Below are positions 1-6,614 of a stretch of 14,806 nt of DNA, piece after piece. The notes under the pieces were generated by a model. The model was not told the DNA's origin. It was given only the letters and a program-made list of their open reading frames with translations, and made no database searches. Source of the stretch: Bacteroidota bacterium (GTDB lineage: Bacteria > Bacteroidota > Ignavibacteria > Ignavibacteriales > Ignavibacteriaceae); assembly GCA_021796135.1 (NCBI GenBank), contig JAJYOQ010000051.1, forward strand, positions 1 to 14,806, given 5' to 3'. A program made the translations under genes and the position numbers. How positions within the stretch are numbered: the stretch's first letter is position 1; each line of letters opens with the position of its first letter.

Positions 1-152
1 CTCTTATAGTCGCTTATGCCTACCTTCTTCATAAGTGTCGGATTTGTAGTAAATCCTGAAATAATAGGATTCTCATACATTTCAAGCATTCCTTTTTTTT
101 CTGCCCCGTCTGCAAAAATTTTTACATTAAACTTCCGTACTGTATTAGCCAT
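1..152 (-). CDS. Transaldolase (TalC/FSA-like), N-terminal part, runs off window
   Basis: Only the first 50 codons are inside the window; the gene continues past base 1. The translation begins MANTVRKFNVKIFADGAEKK and continues through GMLEMYENPIISGFTTNPTLMKK. This is the first beta strand and the FTTNPTLM signature of the small class I transaldolase/fructose-6-phosphate-aldolase family, in which a later Lys (outside the window) forms the Schiff base. A clear Shine-Dalgarno (AGGAGAG, 3 nt before the ATG) supports the start at 152. It follows the SIS isomerase gene after 56 nt and is probably co-transcribed with it. In this family the enzyme moves a three-carbon dihydroxyacetone unit between sugar phosphates. 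Beside a sugar isomerase and an anomeric kinase it could make sedoheptulose 7-phosphate or an octulose 8-phosphate (inference). Activity cannot be judged because the catalytic Lys lies off the edge. Confidence 0.85.
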   Translation of the reverse strand, partial: MANTVRKFNVKIFADGAEKKGMLEMYENPIISGFTTNPTLMKKVGISDYK

Positions 153-208
153 AAGCTCTCCTAAATAATTTTATTGAATTAATTTATTTGAAATTACTAC
201 GATTTAAA

Positions 209-805
209 TTACTTCGTTGATTCCCATTTTGTAAGATTCATTTGTAACATTGGATGAGAAACCAGCAAGTGCCATATAACTGCTTGAAATCCTTCCGTAT
301 GAGGAGTTATTCTTTCATTCGAAATAGTTGGAATAACAACAACCGCATCGCCTAATTTTTTTGTATATCCTCCGTCTTTGCCTACAACACCGACGATCTT
401 AGCACCTAATTCTTTTGCATACTTTACAACATTAACAAGGTTAGTACTGATGTTCTTTTCTTCATTTCCGCCTCCTACTGAAAATACAAACACGCCGTCG
501 TTACTTCTAAATTTGCTAACCTTAAGCCAATTAATTATTGTAACATCCCATCCTTCATCATTTACCCTTGCCGTTAATTCAGAAACATTATCATAAGGAG
601 CATAAGCCTCTAAGTTGCACAGCTTCCTAAAATCGCAAACTGCATGTGAAGCATGACCCGCTCCTCCACCGGAGCCAACAAAAAAAACTCTTCCCCCATT
701 TTCTCTAACACCTGCTATAATTTCTGCCATTTGTTCAATATCGTTTGAATTAATTTTTTTTATTAATTCAATGCTTTCATTAAGAAAGTTGTCGCTGAAA
801 TTCAT
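209..805 (-). CDS. SIS-domain sugar-phosphate isomerase, GmhA-like
   Basis: A 198-residue cytosolic protein with one SIS domain. The first phosphosugar loop is FFVGSGGGAGHASHAVCDF (about 41-59). The second is FSVGGGNEEKNIS (108-120), and VGKDGGY follows (141-147). A conserved PHTEGFQAVIWHLLVSHP tail (168-185) carries Glu and His residues of the kind GmhA-type isomerases use for aldose-ketose interconversion. The length is normal for GmhA and its relatives. The expected reaction is conversion of a ketose phosphate (sedoheptulose 7-P or a C8 homologue) to the aldose phosphate. It lies between a transaldolase that could supply the ketose and a phosphofructokinase-like gene, and the cluster also holds a GHMP kinase that could take the product. 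The start is supported by AGAGGT 4 nt before the ATG. The natural substrate is not known from sequence; the family call is firm. Confidence 0.88.
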   Translation of the reverse strand: MNFSDNFLNESIELIKKINSNDIEQMAEIIAGVRENGGRVFFVGSGGGAGHASHAVCDFRKLCNLEAYAPYDNVSELTARVNDEGWDVTIINWLKVSKFRSNDGVFVFSVGGGNEEKNISTNLVNVVKYAKELGAKIVGVVGKDGGYTKKLGDAVVVIPTISNERITPHTEGFQAVIWHLLVSHPMLQMNLTKWESTK

Positions 806-898
806 TCATACCTCTATGTTTTTATTTATAAATTTAAATAATAAATGTCATTATACAGTTCGTCGCTGCGAATAAGTCTGTGCCGCAATCCCATTATC

Positions 899-2053
899 TC
901 AAACACCATACTTTTGCAAAGGAATTTCTCTAATTATTTTAGACAAATATTTTTTAGCTTCGCGAGTTACATTAAATTCATTTGCGTCATAATATCTCTC
1001 ATCAACAAACCTGTGGAAATCTTCTATATTATTTAAGCCGACGATTGAATATTGCCCGGCCATTAATTCTTTGTTCTTTAATTCTGTAATTAGGAAAAAC
1101 GGTGAAGATATTTCCCCTTTAACTAAAGTCTTGACAGCTTTCTTTCCCAGCATTGCCCCGGCTTTTAAATCTAGTTTATTCGGCATTCCAGAACGGTATA
1201 AATAAGAAGGGTTAACTGAATTTACATTTCGTGTATCAAAAAAAGGCTTCAAATCTTCCTTCAATCTTTTAGCCAGTATTTCAGCAGCGCCTTTAAATTT
1301 AGGATGTCCAAAGCTGTCACTGTCATTTAAGTCTGCGGATAAATGTTTGCCATTTTGCCACCTGGAGCCTTCTGCAGCCACTATAATAACATTTTTATTT
1401 TTTAAGTACCTTTCCTTTACCTTATCCTTAAAATCATCATAGTCTAAAGTAAATTCCGGTATTATGATAAAATCCGGATTTCCCATCGACGATGAAATTG
1501 CAAGCCATCCTGCATGCATCCCCATTGATTCAACTACAATTATTCTTTCATGGGAATACGCGGTTGTTCTTAATCCTTCACTTAAACTTACGAATGAAGA
1601 AATTTTACATGCTGCAGTAGGATATCCAAGAGTAAAATAGTTTACAATTCCATTTTTGTTATTAATACCAACGTCATTATCTATAGTCTTACTTATTAAA
1701 ACTATTGGAAGCTCTTTTAAATAAAATGCATTTGATAATGTGTCTTCTCCACCGATTACTATTAAGCCTTCAAGATTTAGTTTTTCAAATTTCCCTTTAA
1801 CTATTTCAGCGCCATTCTCTACCCTTGCAATATTTACTCTGGAAGATTTTAAAATTGTACCTCCGATATTCGGATTTATATCTACCTTATTTAGAGAAAC
1901 ATAATCCTCATCCAAAATTCCCTGCCAGCCATACTTAAAGCCTATTAATTCATAATTATTTCGTAATGCCTCTTCCTTCGCAGCATGTATTACTGCATTC
2001 AACGGAGCTACATCTCCGCCGCCGGTTAATATTCCTATTCTTTTATATTTCAT
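899..2053 (-). CDS. 6-phosphofructokinase family, PPi-type signature
   Basis: A 384-residue PFK-A-family protein. The N-terminal loop is LTGGGDVAPLNA (9-20). The nucleotide/pyrophosphate loop is GGEDTL (101-106) and the catalytic loop is KTIDND (122-127) with the proton-accepting Asp. The usual MGRxxG motif reads MGMHAGW (177-183). Further family blocks are AAEGSRW (226-232), FGHPKFKGAAEILAKRL (248-264) and LYRSGMPNKLD (285-295). An Asp at the third position of GGED (Gly in E. coli PfkA) and a Lys before TIDND are the residue pair associated with pyrophosphate rather than ATP as phosphoryl donor. The MGR Arg is Met here. PPi-PFKs are reversible and some act on sedoheptulose 7-phosphate, which would fit a higher-carbon-sugar cluster; that role is inferred. 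No good Shine-Dalgarno precedes the ATG. A 93-nt gap separates it from the SIS gene. Confidence 0.85.
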   Translation of the reverse strand: MKYKRIGILTGGGDVAPLNAVIHAAKEEALRNNYELIGFKYGWQGILDEDYVSLNKVDINPNIGGTILKSSRVNIARVENGAEIVKGKFEKLNLEGLIVIGGEDTLSNAFYLKELPIVLISKTIDNDVGINNKNGIVNYFTLGYPTAACKISSFVSLSEGLRTTAYSHERIIVVESMGMHAGWLAISSSMGNPDFIIIPEFTLDYDDFKDKVKERYLKNKNVIIVAAEGSRWQNGKHLSADLNDSDSFGHPKFKGAAEILAKRLKEDLKPFFDTRNVNSVNPSYLYRSGMPNKLDLKAGAMLGKKAVKTLVKGEISSPFFLITELKNKELMAGQYSIVGLNNIEDFHRFVDERYYDANEFNVTREAKKYLSKIIREIPLQKYGV

Positions 2054-2059
2054 ATATTA

Positions 2060-2125
2060 TTTTATAGTGAAGCGTGAAGCGTGAACAGTGAAGTGTGAAT
2101 AGTAAATTGTGAATGGTTTTTGAAT
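2060..2125. repeat. Short-period GTGAATAGT-type repeats downstream of the oxidoreductase
   Basis: Degenerate units of 7-9 nt are visible (GTGAAGCGTGAAGCGTGAAC, then AGTGAAGTGTGAATAGT, then GTGAATGG). Related units recur just after 2390 in the opposite orientation (CAATTCACTGTTTACCATTC). The two arms bracket the decayed four-helix-bundle gene. The same vocabulary appears near 7355-7390, 7545-7570 and 11625-11650, and inside the GHMP kinase gene. Confidence 0.7.
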
Positions 2126-2127
2126 TA

Positions 2128-2377
2128 CTATTTTAAACTGCGGATTAAGCCACTAAGTAATTTTTGTGTTTTTACAATTTTGTCTTCAATCTCTTCAAAT
2201 CTGGCTATAGCTATATAGCTAAGACGTAATGAAATTTCTAATTGAGTATCGATCTCACTTAAGGAACCATTTGCAATAATTAGAAAATGAATCTTATCGG
2301 CAATGGTTCTTCTAGTTAATCCTTCCGAAATGTTTGAAGGAATAGAAACAGTGTCAATTTCTTATGTGGTCTTTCAT
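2128..2377 (-). pseudogene. Decayed four-helix-bundle protein (23S rRNA intervening-sequence protein family)
   Basis: Read from high to low coordinates, the frame ending at the TAG at 2128 gives TVSIPSNISEGLTRRTIADK, then IHFLIIANGSLSEIDTQLEI and a tail ending LLSGLIRSLK. This is the typical second half of the 23S rRNA-IVP/TIGR02436 four-helix-bundle family (SIPSNIAEG, ANGSLSExxTQL, LSGLIRSLK). A TAA closes this frame just before TVS. A one-base shift at about 2356 restores an upstream match (MKDHIRN, ATG at 2375-2377). The first 40 or so residues of a normal copy of about 115-120 aa are absent, and repeat DNA replaces them. The gene is therefore both truncated and frameshifted. There is no rRNA nearby, so it is a free-standing relic between the oxidoreductase and the phosphofructokinase. 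Confidence 0.75.
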
Positions 2378-2407
2378 TTATCATTTTCACAATTCACTGT
2401 TTACCAT

Positions 2408-3493
2408 TCACAACTTTATTACTTTTTTCTCAAGATTTGATCTATACACCGCCTCAATCACTTCATTCGCCTTCTGTCCGTCATATCCGCTTCCGATCGG
2501 CTCTCTTTTCTCTTCTATTGCTTTTTTAAATTCTTCCCATTCTTTTTCCCAGCTAATATCTTCCGACGGAAATTCGAAGATTTCAATATCAGGCCTGCCG
2601 CCTTCTTTTTTTCTTTTTCCAAATTCTAAAGTTTCTTGTCCATAGCTCCCGCCTAAGCCTTCGATCTTTAAATATCCATCTGTTCCAAATATTTCAAATG
2701 AGAAAATATTTTTCCAGTTTGTCCAGCTCACATGAAAGGATGCTGTTACATCATCCTTTGTCTTTAGAATAGCAAATGCATTGTCCTCAACTTCCATATC
2801 CCAGAATTTTGTTTCAGCTTTACCAAATACTTCTTTGACATCTCCACCGAACCAGCGGATTAAGTCAATGACATGAACGCCTTGATCCAAAAGCTCACCA
2901 CCACCGCATAATTCTTTTGAAGCTCTCCATTCCTTTTCCATTCCCGATCTTCCGCCGTGACCGTATCTTGCACGGATGTTAAATATCTTTCCGATCTTTC
3001 CTTCATCTGCCATTTGCTTTGCTTGCCATATAGCGGGATGGAAGCGGTGGTTGAATCCGGTTTTTAGAGTTGAAGTGTTTAACTGTTTATTTGTTGAGTT
3101 GTTGAATTGTTGGTTGAACGATTTCTCCTTCGAGGACCTGCCTACCGGCAAGGCAGGCTCAGTCGAAATGACAGAAAGGTATGAGACTATCTCTTTTGCT
3201 TCGGCAAGATTTCTTCCGAGAGGTTTTTCTGCAATTACATTTTTATTGTTTTTAATAGAATCAATAATTATATCTTTAGCATATTTATTAACGACAGAGA
3301 CAACTACAACATCACAATCAACTTCATCTAATAACTTTTTATAATCAGTAAAATAATTACAAGAGAAATCTTGCGCAAACTTTTTTGCAATATCTAAATT
3401 CGTGTCGCAGCATGCACTCAGCTTGTCATCAGCCGATAATGCCAATGCTCTTTTTCTTCCTATTAAACCGCAGCCAATAATTGCTACAATCAT
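2408..3493 (-). CDS. Gfo/Idh/MocA-family NAD(P)-dependent oxidoreductase with in-frame repeat insert
   Basis: A 361-residue cytosolic oxidoreductase. The N-terminal Rossmann fold has GCGLIG (7-12). EKPLGRN (89-95) carries the conserved EKP lysine. The C-terminal domain begins GFNHRFHPA (146-154) and continues through YGHGGRSGMEKEW and GGGELLDQGVHVIDLIRWFGG, with the catalytic-type DQGVHxxD. Members oxidise or reduce hydroxyls of sugars and sugar nucleotides. The start overlaps the SDR stop by 4 nt (ATGA), so translation is probably coupled. Between EIVSYL and LKTGFNH lies about 36 extra residues (107-142) that read as intergenic repeat sequence: VISTEPALPVGRSS, then FNQQFNNSTNKQLN. Both Rossmann and catalytic motifs remain intact and in frame on either side, so the enzyme may still be functional with a surface loop. 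It is analogous by family to LmbZ of lincosamide biosynthesis. Confidence 0.9.
   Translation of the reverse strand: MIVAIIGCGLIGRKRALALSADDKLSACCDTNLDIAKKFAQDFSCNYFTDYKKLLDEVDCDVVVVSVVNKYAKDIIIDSIKNNKNVIAEKPLGRNLAEAKEIVSYLSVISTEPALPVGRSSKEKSFNQQFNNSTNKQLNTSTLKTGFNHRFHPAIWQAKQMADEGKIGKIFNIRARYGHGGRSGMEKEWRASKELCGGGELLDQGVHVIDLIRWFGGDVKEVFGKAETKFWDMEVEDNAFAILKTKDDVTASFHVSWTNWKNIFSFEIFGTDGYLKIEGLGGSYGQETLEFGKRKKEGGRPDIEIFEFPSEDISWEKEWEEFKKAIEEKREPIGSGYDGQKANEVIEAVYRSNLEKKVIKL
3068..3175 (-). repeat. In-frame repeat insertion inside the Gfo/Idh/MocA gene
   Basis: Bases 3120-3173 are a copy of the palindromic family (GATTTCTCCTTCGAGG ... CAGTCGAAATGACA), with an inner hairpin CCTGCC-TACCGGCAA-GGCAGG. 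Bases 3068-3119 are GTTGAATTGTTGG-type short-period repeats. Together they encode residues about 107-142 of the oxidoreductase with no stop and no frame change. Near-identical intergenic copies exist at 5924-5977 (palindromic part) and 8520-8582 (short-period part). Confidence 0.85.
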
Positions 3494-4347
3494 GATTTTT
3501 TAAAAAAGGTTTTATTGTCAATACGCCTTAAAGTAGCAAAATCTTTGTCATTCCTAAGAAGTTCTTGAAAATCTTTTTCATTCCACGGATCCCAAGGAGC
3601 CGAAATAAACTTACCCGTTATACTATTTGACTCTTCGGATAATAAGAAAGTAGTAAGTTGGGCTGCTTTCTCCGGAGGGACGCCGCCTGTTTCAATTTGT
3701 TTTTTAGTATTTTCAAAAAAAGAATTGCCAGCTTTTTCTCCGCCTACTTCCAATGTCTTCTGATGAAGTCGAGTCACTACAAATCCTGGAGCTACACAAT
3801 TAATATCAAAATTATCTTCGGCAAGTTCAATAGAAAGATTTTCAGTAAACCTTACAATTGCTATTTTACTAGTAGCGTAAGCGGAATAATTAGCAAACGG
3901 TGATGCTGCGCCTCCGCCTGAATAGTTTATTATTTTCTTTTTTGATTTTGATTTAATTAGCGGAGCAAAAGTGCTGCACATATATACTGTGCCAAGAAAA
4001 TTAATATTTATTGCCTCAGTAAATTTTACCAAATCAATTTCAGGTGTTTTGCCAATTGGACCATAAATACCGGCACAGTTAACCAAACCATTAATTTGTA
4101 AATTATTTTGATTACACCAATAAGCAAATTTTTTAACATCTTGAAGATTACTAACATCCAGAGTATAATATTTATGTTCAACTGAAGATATTTCTTTTAA
4201 TTCACCAACAGCATTCTTAAGATCATTTTCATTTCGAGCAGTAATGACAACTCTTGCACCTTCTTCTGCACATTTTTTTGCAACTGCAAGACCAATTCCT
4301 AAACTTCCGCCAGTTACAATTACCGTTTTTGATTCAAGTTTTTGCAT
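3490..4347 (-). CDS. Short-chain dehydrogenase/reductase (classical SDR)
   Basis: A classical SDR of about 285 residues. The dinucleotide-binding loop is TGGSLGIG (12-19 from this start) and the structural motif is NCAG (90-93). The catalytic Ser is in NYSGGGAAS (about 143), with YATSK giving Tyr157 and Lys161. The loop after the catalytic helix reads VAPGFVVTRLH. It would oxidise or reduce a hydroxyl/keto group with NAD(P)H; the substrate is presumably a sugar or sugar nucleotide, given its neighbours. Two in-frame ATGs lie at 4353 and 4347. I chose 4347 because GGAAG sits 6 nt upstream of it, whereas it abuts the first ATG directly; the difference is only two residues. The 3' end overlaps the Gfo/Idh/MocA start by 4 nt, and the upstream dehydrogenase ends 50-56 nt away, which suggests a three-gene operon. 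Confidence 0.88.
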   Translation of the reverse strand: MQKLESKTVIVTGGSLGIGLAVAKKCAEEGARVVITARNENDLKNAVGELKEISSVEHKYYTLDVSNLQDVKKFAYWCNQNNLQINGLVNCAGIYGPIGKTPEIDLVKFTEAININFLGTVYMCSTFAPLIKSKSKKKIINYSGGGAASPFANYSAYATSKIAIVRFTENLSIELAEDNFDINCVAPGFVVTRLHQKTLEVGGEKAGNSFFENTKKQIETGGVPPEKAAQLTTFLLSEESNSITGKFISAPWDPWNEKDFQELLRNDKDFATLRRIDNKTFFKKS

Positions 4348-4403
4348 TTTCATCTTCCAATTGAATAATAATTAAAACCGAAATTTTCCATTTTTAATTC
4401 ATC

Positions 4404-5636
4404 TCAAACATTTTTTGTGTCAAAAAATATTTTATTATGCATGGAGTTAATAACTTTTGACCAATCATAATTTTTAAATTCATCCCATTCAGTTAATAGG
4501 ATTAGAATATCGCTATCTTTTGCAACTTCTTCTATACTTTTTGAGATTTCAAAATTAGGTTTATAGTCTAATTCAGAGTATTCTGCTTTTGGATCAAATA
4601 CTTTAATAGTTGCTTTATTTAATTTAAAAAGATTAACAATTTCAATCGGCAGGCTTCTCCTCAAAGTACTTGTACCGGGTTTGTACGTTAGCCCAAGAAT
4701 ACTTATCGTGTTACCTTCAATTCCATTCAAAATTTTCCGGGTCTTTTTTAGGATAGCATCTTTTCTTTCACTATTAAGTGTATGTATTATTCCAAACAGC
4801 TTTGCAAAGCCGTTTGAAGACTCATTTACAGAATCCAGCACTTTTAAATCCCGTCCTAAAGTACCGCCGGAAAATCCTATTCCGGGAGATAAATATGCCT
4901 TTTGCCCTATACGAACATCTGATTTTATTCCACGAACAACATCTTCAATTCTTGCTCCTTTTTCTTCACATATATCTGCAAGATGATTTGCATATACAAT
5001 GCTCATTGATAAAAATGAATTTATACCGTGCTTAACCATTTCAGCGCTTTCAAGGTTCATATTTAAAATTTCATTTGTAATTTTATTGAATAAGTTAGTA
5101 CATTTTGTTTCGGTCTCTTTATCTGCAGCGCCAAGTATTATTCTACCAGGATTCAAATAACAATTTATTGCTTCGCCAAGTCTTAAATTTTCTGGTGAAT
5201 ATGCAAGGTCTAAAGTATTATTAAAATCTTTCATTTTTGTTCTAAGTTCACTGCAATATCCCACAGGAGATTGAGAACTTATAATTAATATTGCATTGTC
5301 CTTCATAATTCTTTTCGCATCATCTACTGATTTTTCAAGAATACTAGTATCGCTTGAATCATCGTCTCTAACAGGGGTATCGTAGCATAGGAATATGAAA
5401 TCGCAACCCGATAAAACTTCGATATCGTTTGAATAAAGAAGGAAATTACTTTTTGTTCTATCTTTTATTAATTCGGATAAACCCGGTTCATAAATCGGGG
5501 GTATTCCGTTATTTAAATTTTTAATTCTTTGTTCATCGTAATCAAAACCGGTTACTTTGAAGCCCAATTTTGCCCATGATGCTGAAGTTACACAGCCAAG
5601 ATGCCATAGACCAATTACTCCTATTTTTTCATTCAT
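4404..5636 (-). CDS. UDP-glucose/GDP-mannose dehydrogenase-family protein lacking catalytic Cys and Lys
   Basis: A 410-residue three-domain nucleotide-sugar dehydrogenase fold. The N-terminal Rossmann motif is GVIGLWHLG (6-14), followed by IYEPGL (48-53) and SPENLRLGEA (147-156). The middle-domain helix is ESAEMVKHGINSFLSMSIVYAN (196-217). The active-site loop is GIGFSGGTLGRD (252-263), and the C-terminal domain starts at LGLTYKPGT (314-322). In canonical UDP-glucose dehydrogenases the helix carries a catalytic Lys (NAFLATK) and the loop reads GFGGSCFPKD with the thiohemiacetal Cys. Here the Lys aligns with Ser212 and the Cys with Thr259. Without that Cys a four-electron oxidation to a uronic acid is unlikely. 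A two-electron oxidation of a secondary alcohol, for example at C6 of a heptose or octose, is plausible. GGAG 8 nt upstream supports the start. It shares its family with LmbL of lincosamide biosynthesis. Confidence 0.88.
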   Translation of the reverse strand: MNEKIGVIGLWHLGCVTSASWAKLGFKVTGFDYDEQRIKNLNNGIPPIYEPGLSELIKDRTKSNFLLYSNDIEVLSGCDFIFLCYDTPVRDDDSSDTSILEKSVDDAKRIMKDNAILIISSQSPVGYCSELRTKMKDFNNTLDLAYSPENLRLGEAINCYLNPGRIILGAADKETETKCTNLFNKITNEILNMNLESAEMVKHGINSFLSMSIVYANHLADICEEKGARIEDVVRGIKSDVRIGQKAYLSPGIGFSGGTLGRDLKVLDSVNESSNGFAKLFGIIHTLNSERKDAILKKTRKILNGIEGNTISILGLTYKPGTSTLRRSLPIEIVNLFKLNKATIKVFDPKAEYSELDYKPNFEISKSIEEVAKDSDILILLTEWDEFKNYDWSKVINSMHNKIFFDTKNV

Positions 5637-5946
5637 TTTTATGCTCCATAATATTGATTTTATTTTTGATGTGGGACTTGTGAAATATGAGATTTAAGAT
5701 TTCTCCCGGAGTTTATCCCGTTTGCGGGGAGATATCTTTTGTTTCACGGGAGGAAAAGATTTCTCCCGTTGGTCGAAATGACACAGAAGTCTATGTTGTC
5801 ATATCGAAGGAGTCCTCGACTGAGATATCTTTTGTTATCGCGGGGAAGAAGATTTCTCCCGTTGGTCGAAATGACAAATAATTATTGCCAATTTATTTGG
5901 AATTTTCTGCATAACAAACTTTTAGATTTCTCCCTCGAGGACCTGG
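5637..5946. repeat. Gap filled with palindromic repeat copies
   Basis: Two whole copies are at 5696-5783 and 5797-5876, and one right-arm copy is at 5924-5977, running into the next gene. Typical blocks are TGTCATATCGAAGGAGTC, GACTGAGATATCT, AGATTTCTCCCGTTGG and TCGAAATGACA. Left and right arms are near-complementary, so each copy can fold into a long imperfect hairpin. All copies have the same orientation. The ORFs that cross this region on the plus strand are just translations of the repeat. Confidence 0.85.
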
Positions 5947-6261
5947 CTACCGGCAGGCAGGCTCGGTCGAAATGACAGGCAAACATAGATCTTTCCAGTT
6001 AGGGTTTATTTTTTCTATTAAGTTGTTTTTCTTTTCTCTTCGCCATTTTTTTACTTCTTTTTCTCGCCTGATTGCAGCACTAACATCGTTAGTGTACTCA
6101 TAATAGACTAATTTATTGACATTATATTTTTTTGTAAAGCCTTCAATTAATTTATTTTTATGTTCATATAGTCTTCTATTTAAGTCGTTTGTCATCCCGA
6201 TATATAGGACTTTATTATTCCAATTGGATAGGATGTAAATGTAATAGTTATGTTGATTCAT
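5947..6261 (-). CDS. GIY-YIG domain protein (small URI/YhbQ-type)
   Basis: A 104-residue protein that is essentially one GIY-YIG domain: YYIYIL (6-11), LYIGMTNDLNRRLYEHKN (19-36), then GFTKKYNVNKLVYYE, AIRREKEVKKWRREKK and INPNWKDL. The Tyr pair, the Arg of LNRR and the Glu of RREKE, which form the catalytic set of this nuclease fold, are present. Small free-standing members are common in environmental genomes and their cellular role is unclear; some resemble SLX1/URI nucleases. The last residues after WKDL (CLPVISTEPACR) and the stop codon come from the adjoining palindromic repeat, so the native C-terminus has been replaced or extended. Just upstream lies GGAGAAATCTTTTCTCC, a 7-bp hairpin close to the start codon. 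No strong Shine-Dalgarno is seen. It interrupts the sugar genes and looks like a passenger. Confidence 0.8.
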   Translation of the reverse strand: MNQHNYYIYILSNWNNKVLYIGMTNDLNRRLYEHKNKLIEGFTKKYNVNKLVYYEYTNDVSAAIRREKEVKKWRREKKNNLIEKINPNWKDLCLPVISTEPACR

Positions 6262-6291
6262 TTAAAAACGGAGAAAAGATTTCTCCCGTTG

Positions 6292-6431
6292 GTACTAATG
6301 ACCACTTTTTGAAAATGCGTTTTTGAGCAAAAATGGGCTAAAAGATTTCTCACCGGCTGAAGCCGGATTCGAAATGACAGGAGTGGTCATTCTTTTAATA
6401 AATAAAGGCGATGCCTTTTTCAATAACTCGA
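6292..6431. mobile_element. Composite repeat element, copy A
   Basis: About 140 bp that reappears at 11194-11351. It contains AATGACCACT at 6297-6306 and its perfect inverse AGTGGTCATT at 6382-6391. A TTTTTGAGCAAAAA segment follows the left arm. Next comes a palindromic-repeat core (AAAGATTTCTCACCGGCTG ... GCCGGATTCGAAATGACA). Outside the right arm is a shared tail (TTCTTTTAATAAATAAAGGC, GATGCCTTTTTCAATAACTC). No transposase is encoded, so it looks like a non-autonomous MITE-like unit; mobility is inferred from the two copies only. Confidence 0.6.
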
Positions 6432-6446
6432 CAGAGAAGGATGCGT

Positions 6447-6579
6447 TGTCATATCGAAGGAGTCTCGCATACGGGATAAATCTTCGACTGAGATATCTTT
6501 TACTGCTGCGAGGAAAAAGATTTCTCCCTCGAAGACTCAGTCGAAATGACATAGGAGAGTATTCTGTCGAAATGACAGG
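6447..6579. repeat. Palindromic repeat, full copy plus extra right arm
   Basis: Left arm TGTCATATCGAAGGAGTCTC, inner CGCATACGGGATAAATCTTC, GACTGAGATATCTTTT, then the right arm AGATTTCTCCCTCGAAG and CAGTCGAAATGACA, followed by a second short CTGTCGAAATGACAGG (itself a small palindrome). Same orientation as the other copies. It lies directly downstream of the nucleotidyltransferase stop. Confidence 0.8.
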
Positions 6580-6614
6580 CAATATTTTGCTTCGAAAGGG
6601 CAAAGCAAAAAAAA

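Noticed and set aside
5687..5975. Plus-strand ORFs across the repeat gap
   Set aside because: Their translations are only repeat-derived peptides (SRGRRFLPLVEMT, SYRRSPRLRY). They recur in every repeat copy and show no protein-family motif.
6408..6422. AAAGGC-GATGCCTTTTT hairpin as a terminator
   Set aside because: It points along the plus strand, where no gene ends, and it is part of the duplicated composite element (also at 11328-11342).
6295..6603. Minus-strand ORF of 102 residues between the GIY-YIG and nucleotidyltransferase genes
   Set aside because: It is made up entirely of composite-element and palindromic-repeat sequence (VISTEYSP, VISNPASAGEKS) with no ribosome site or domain.
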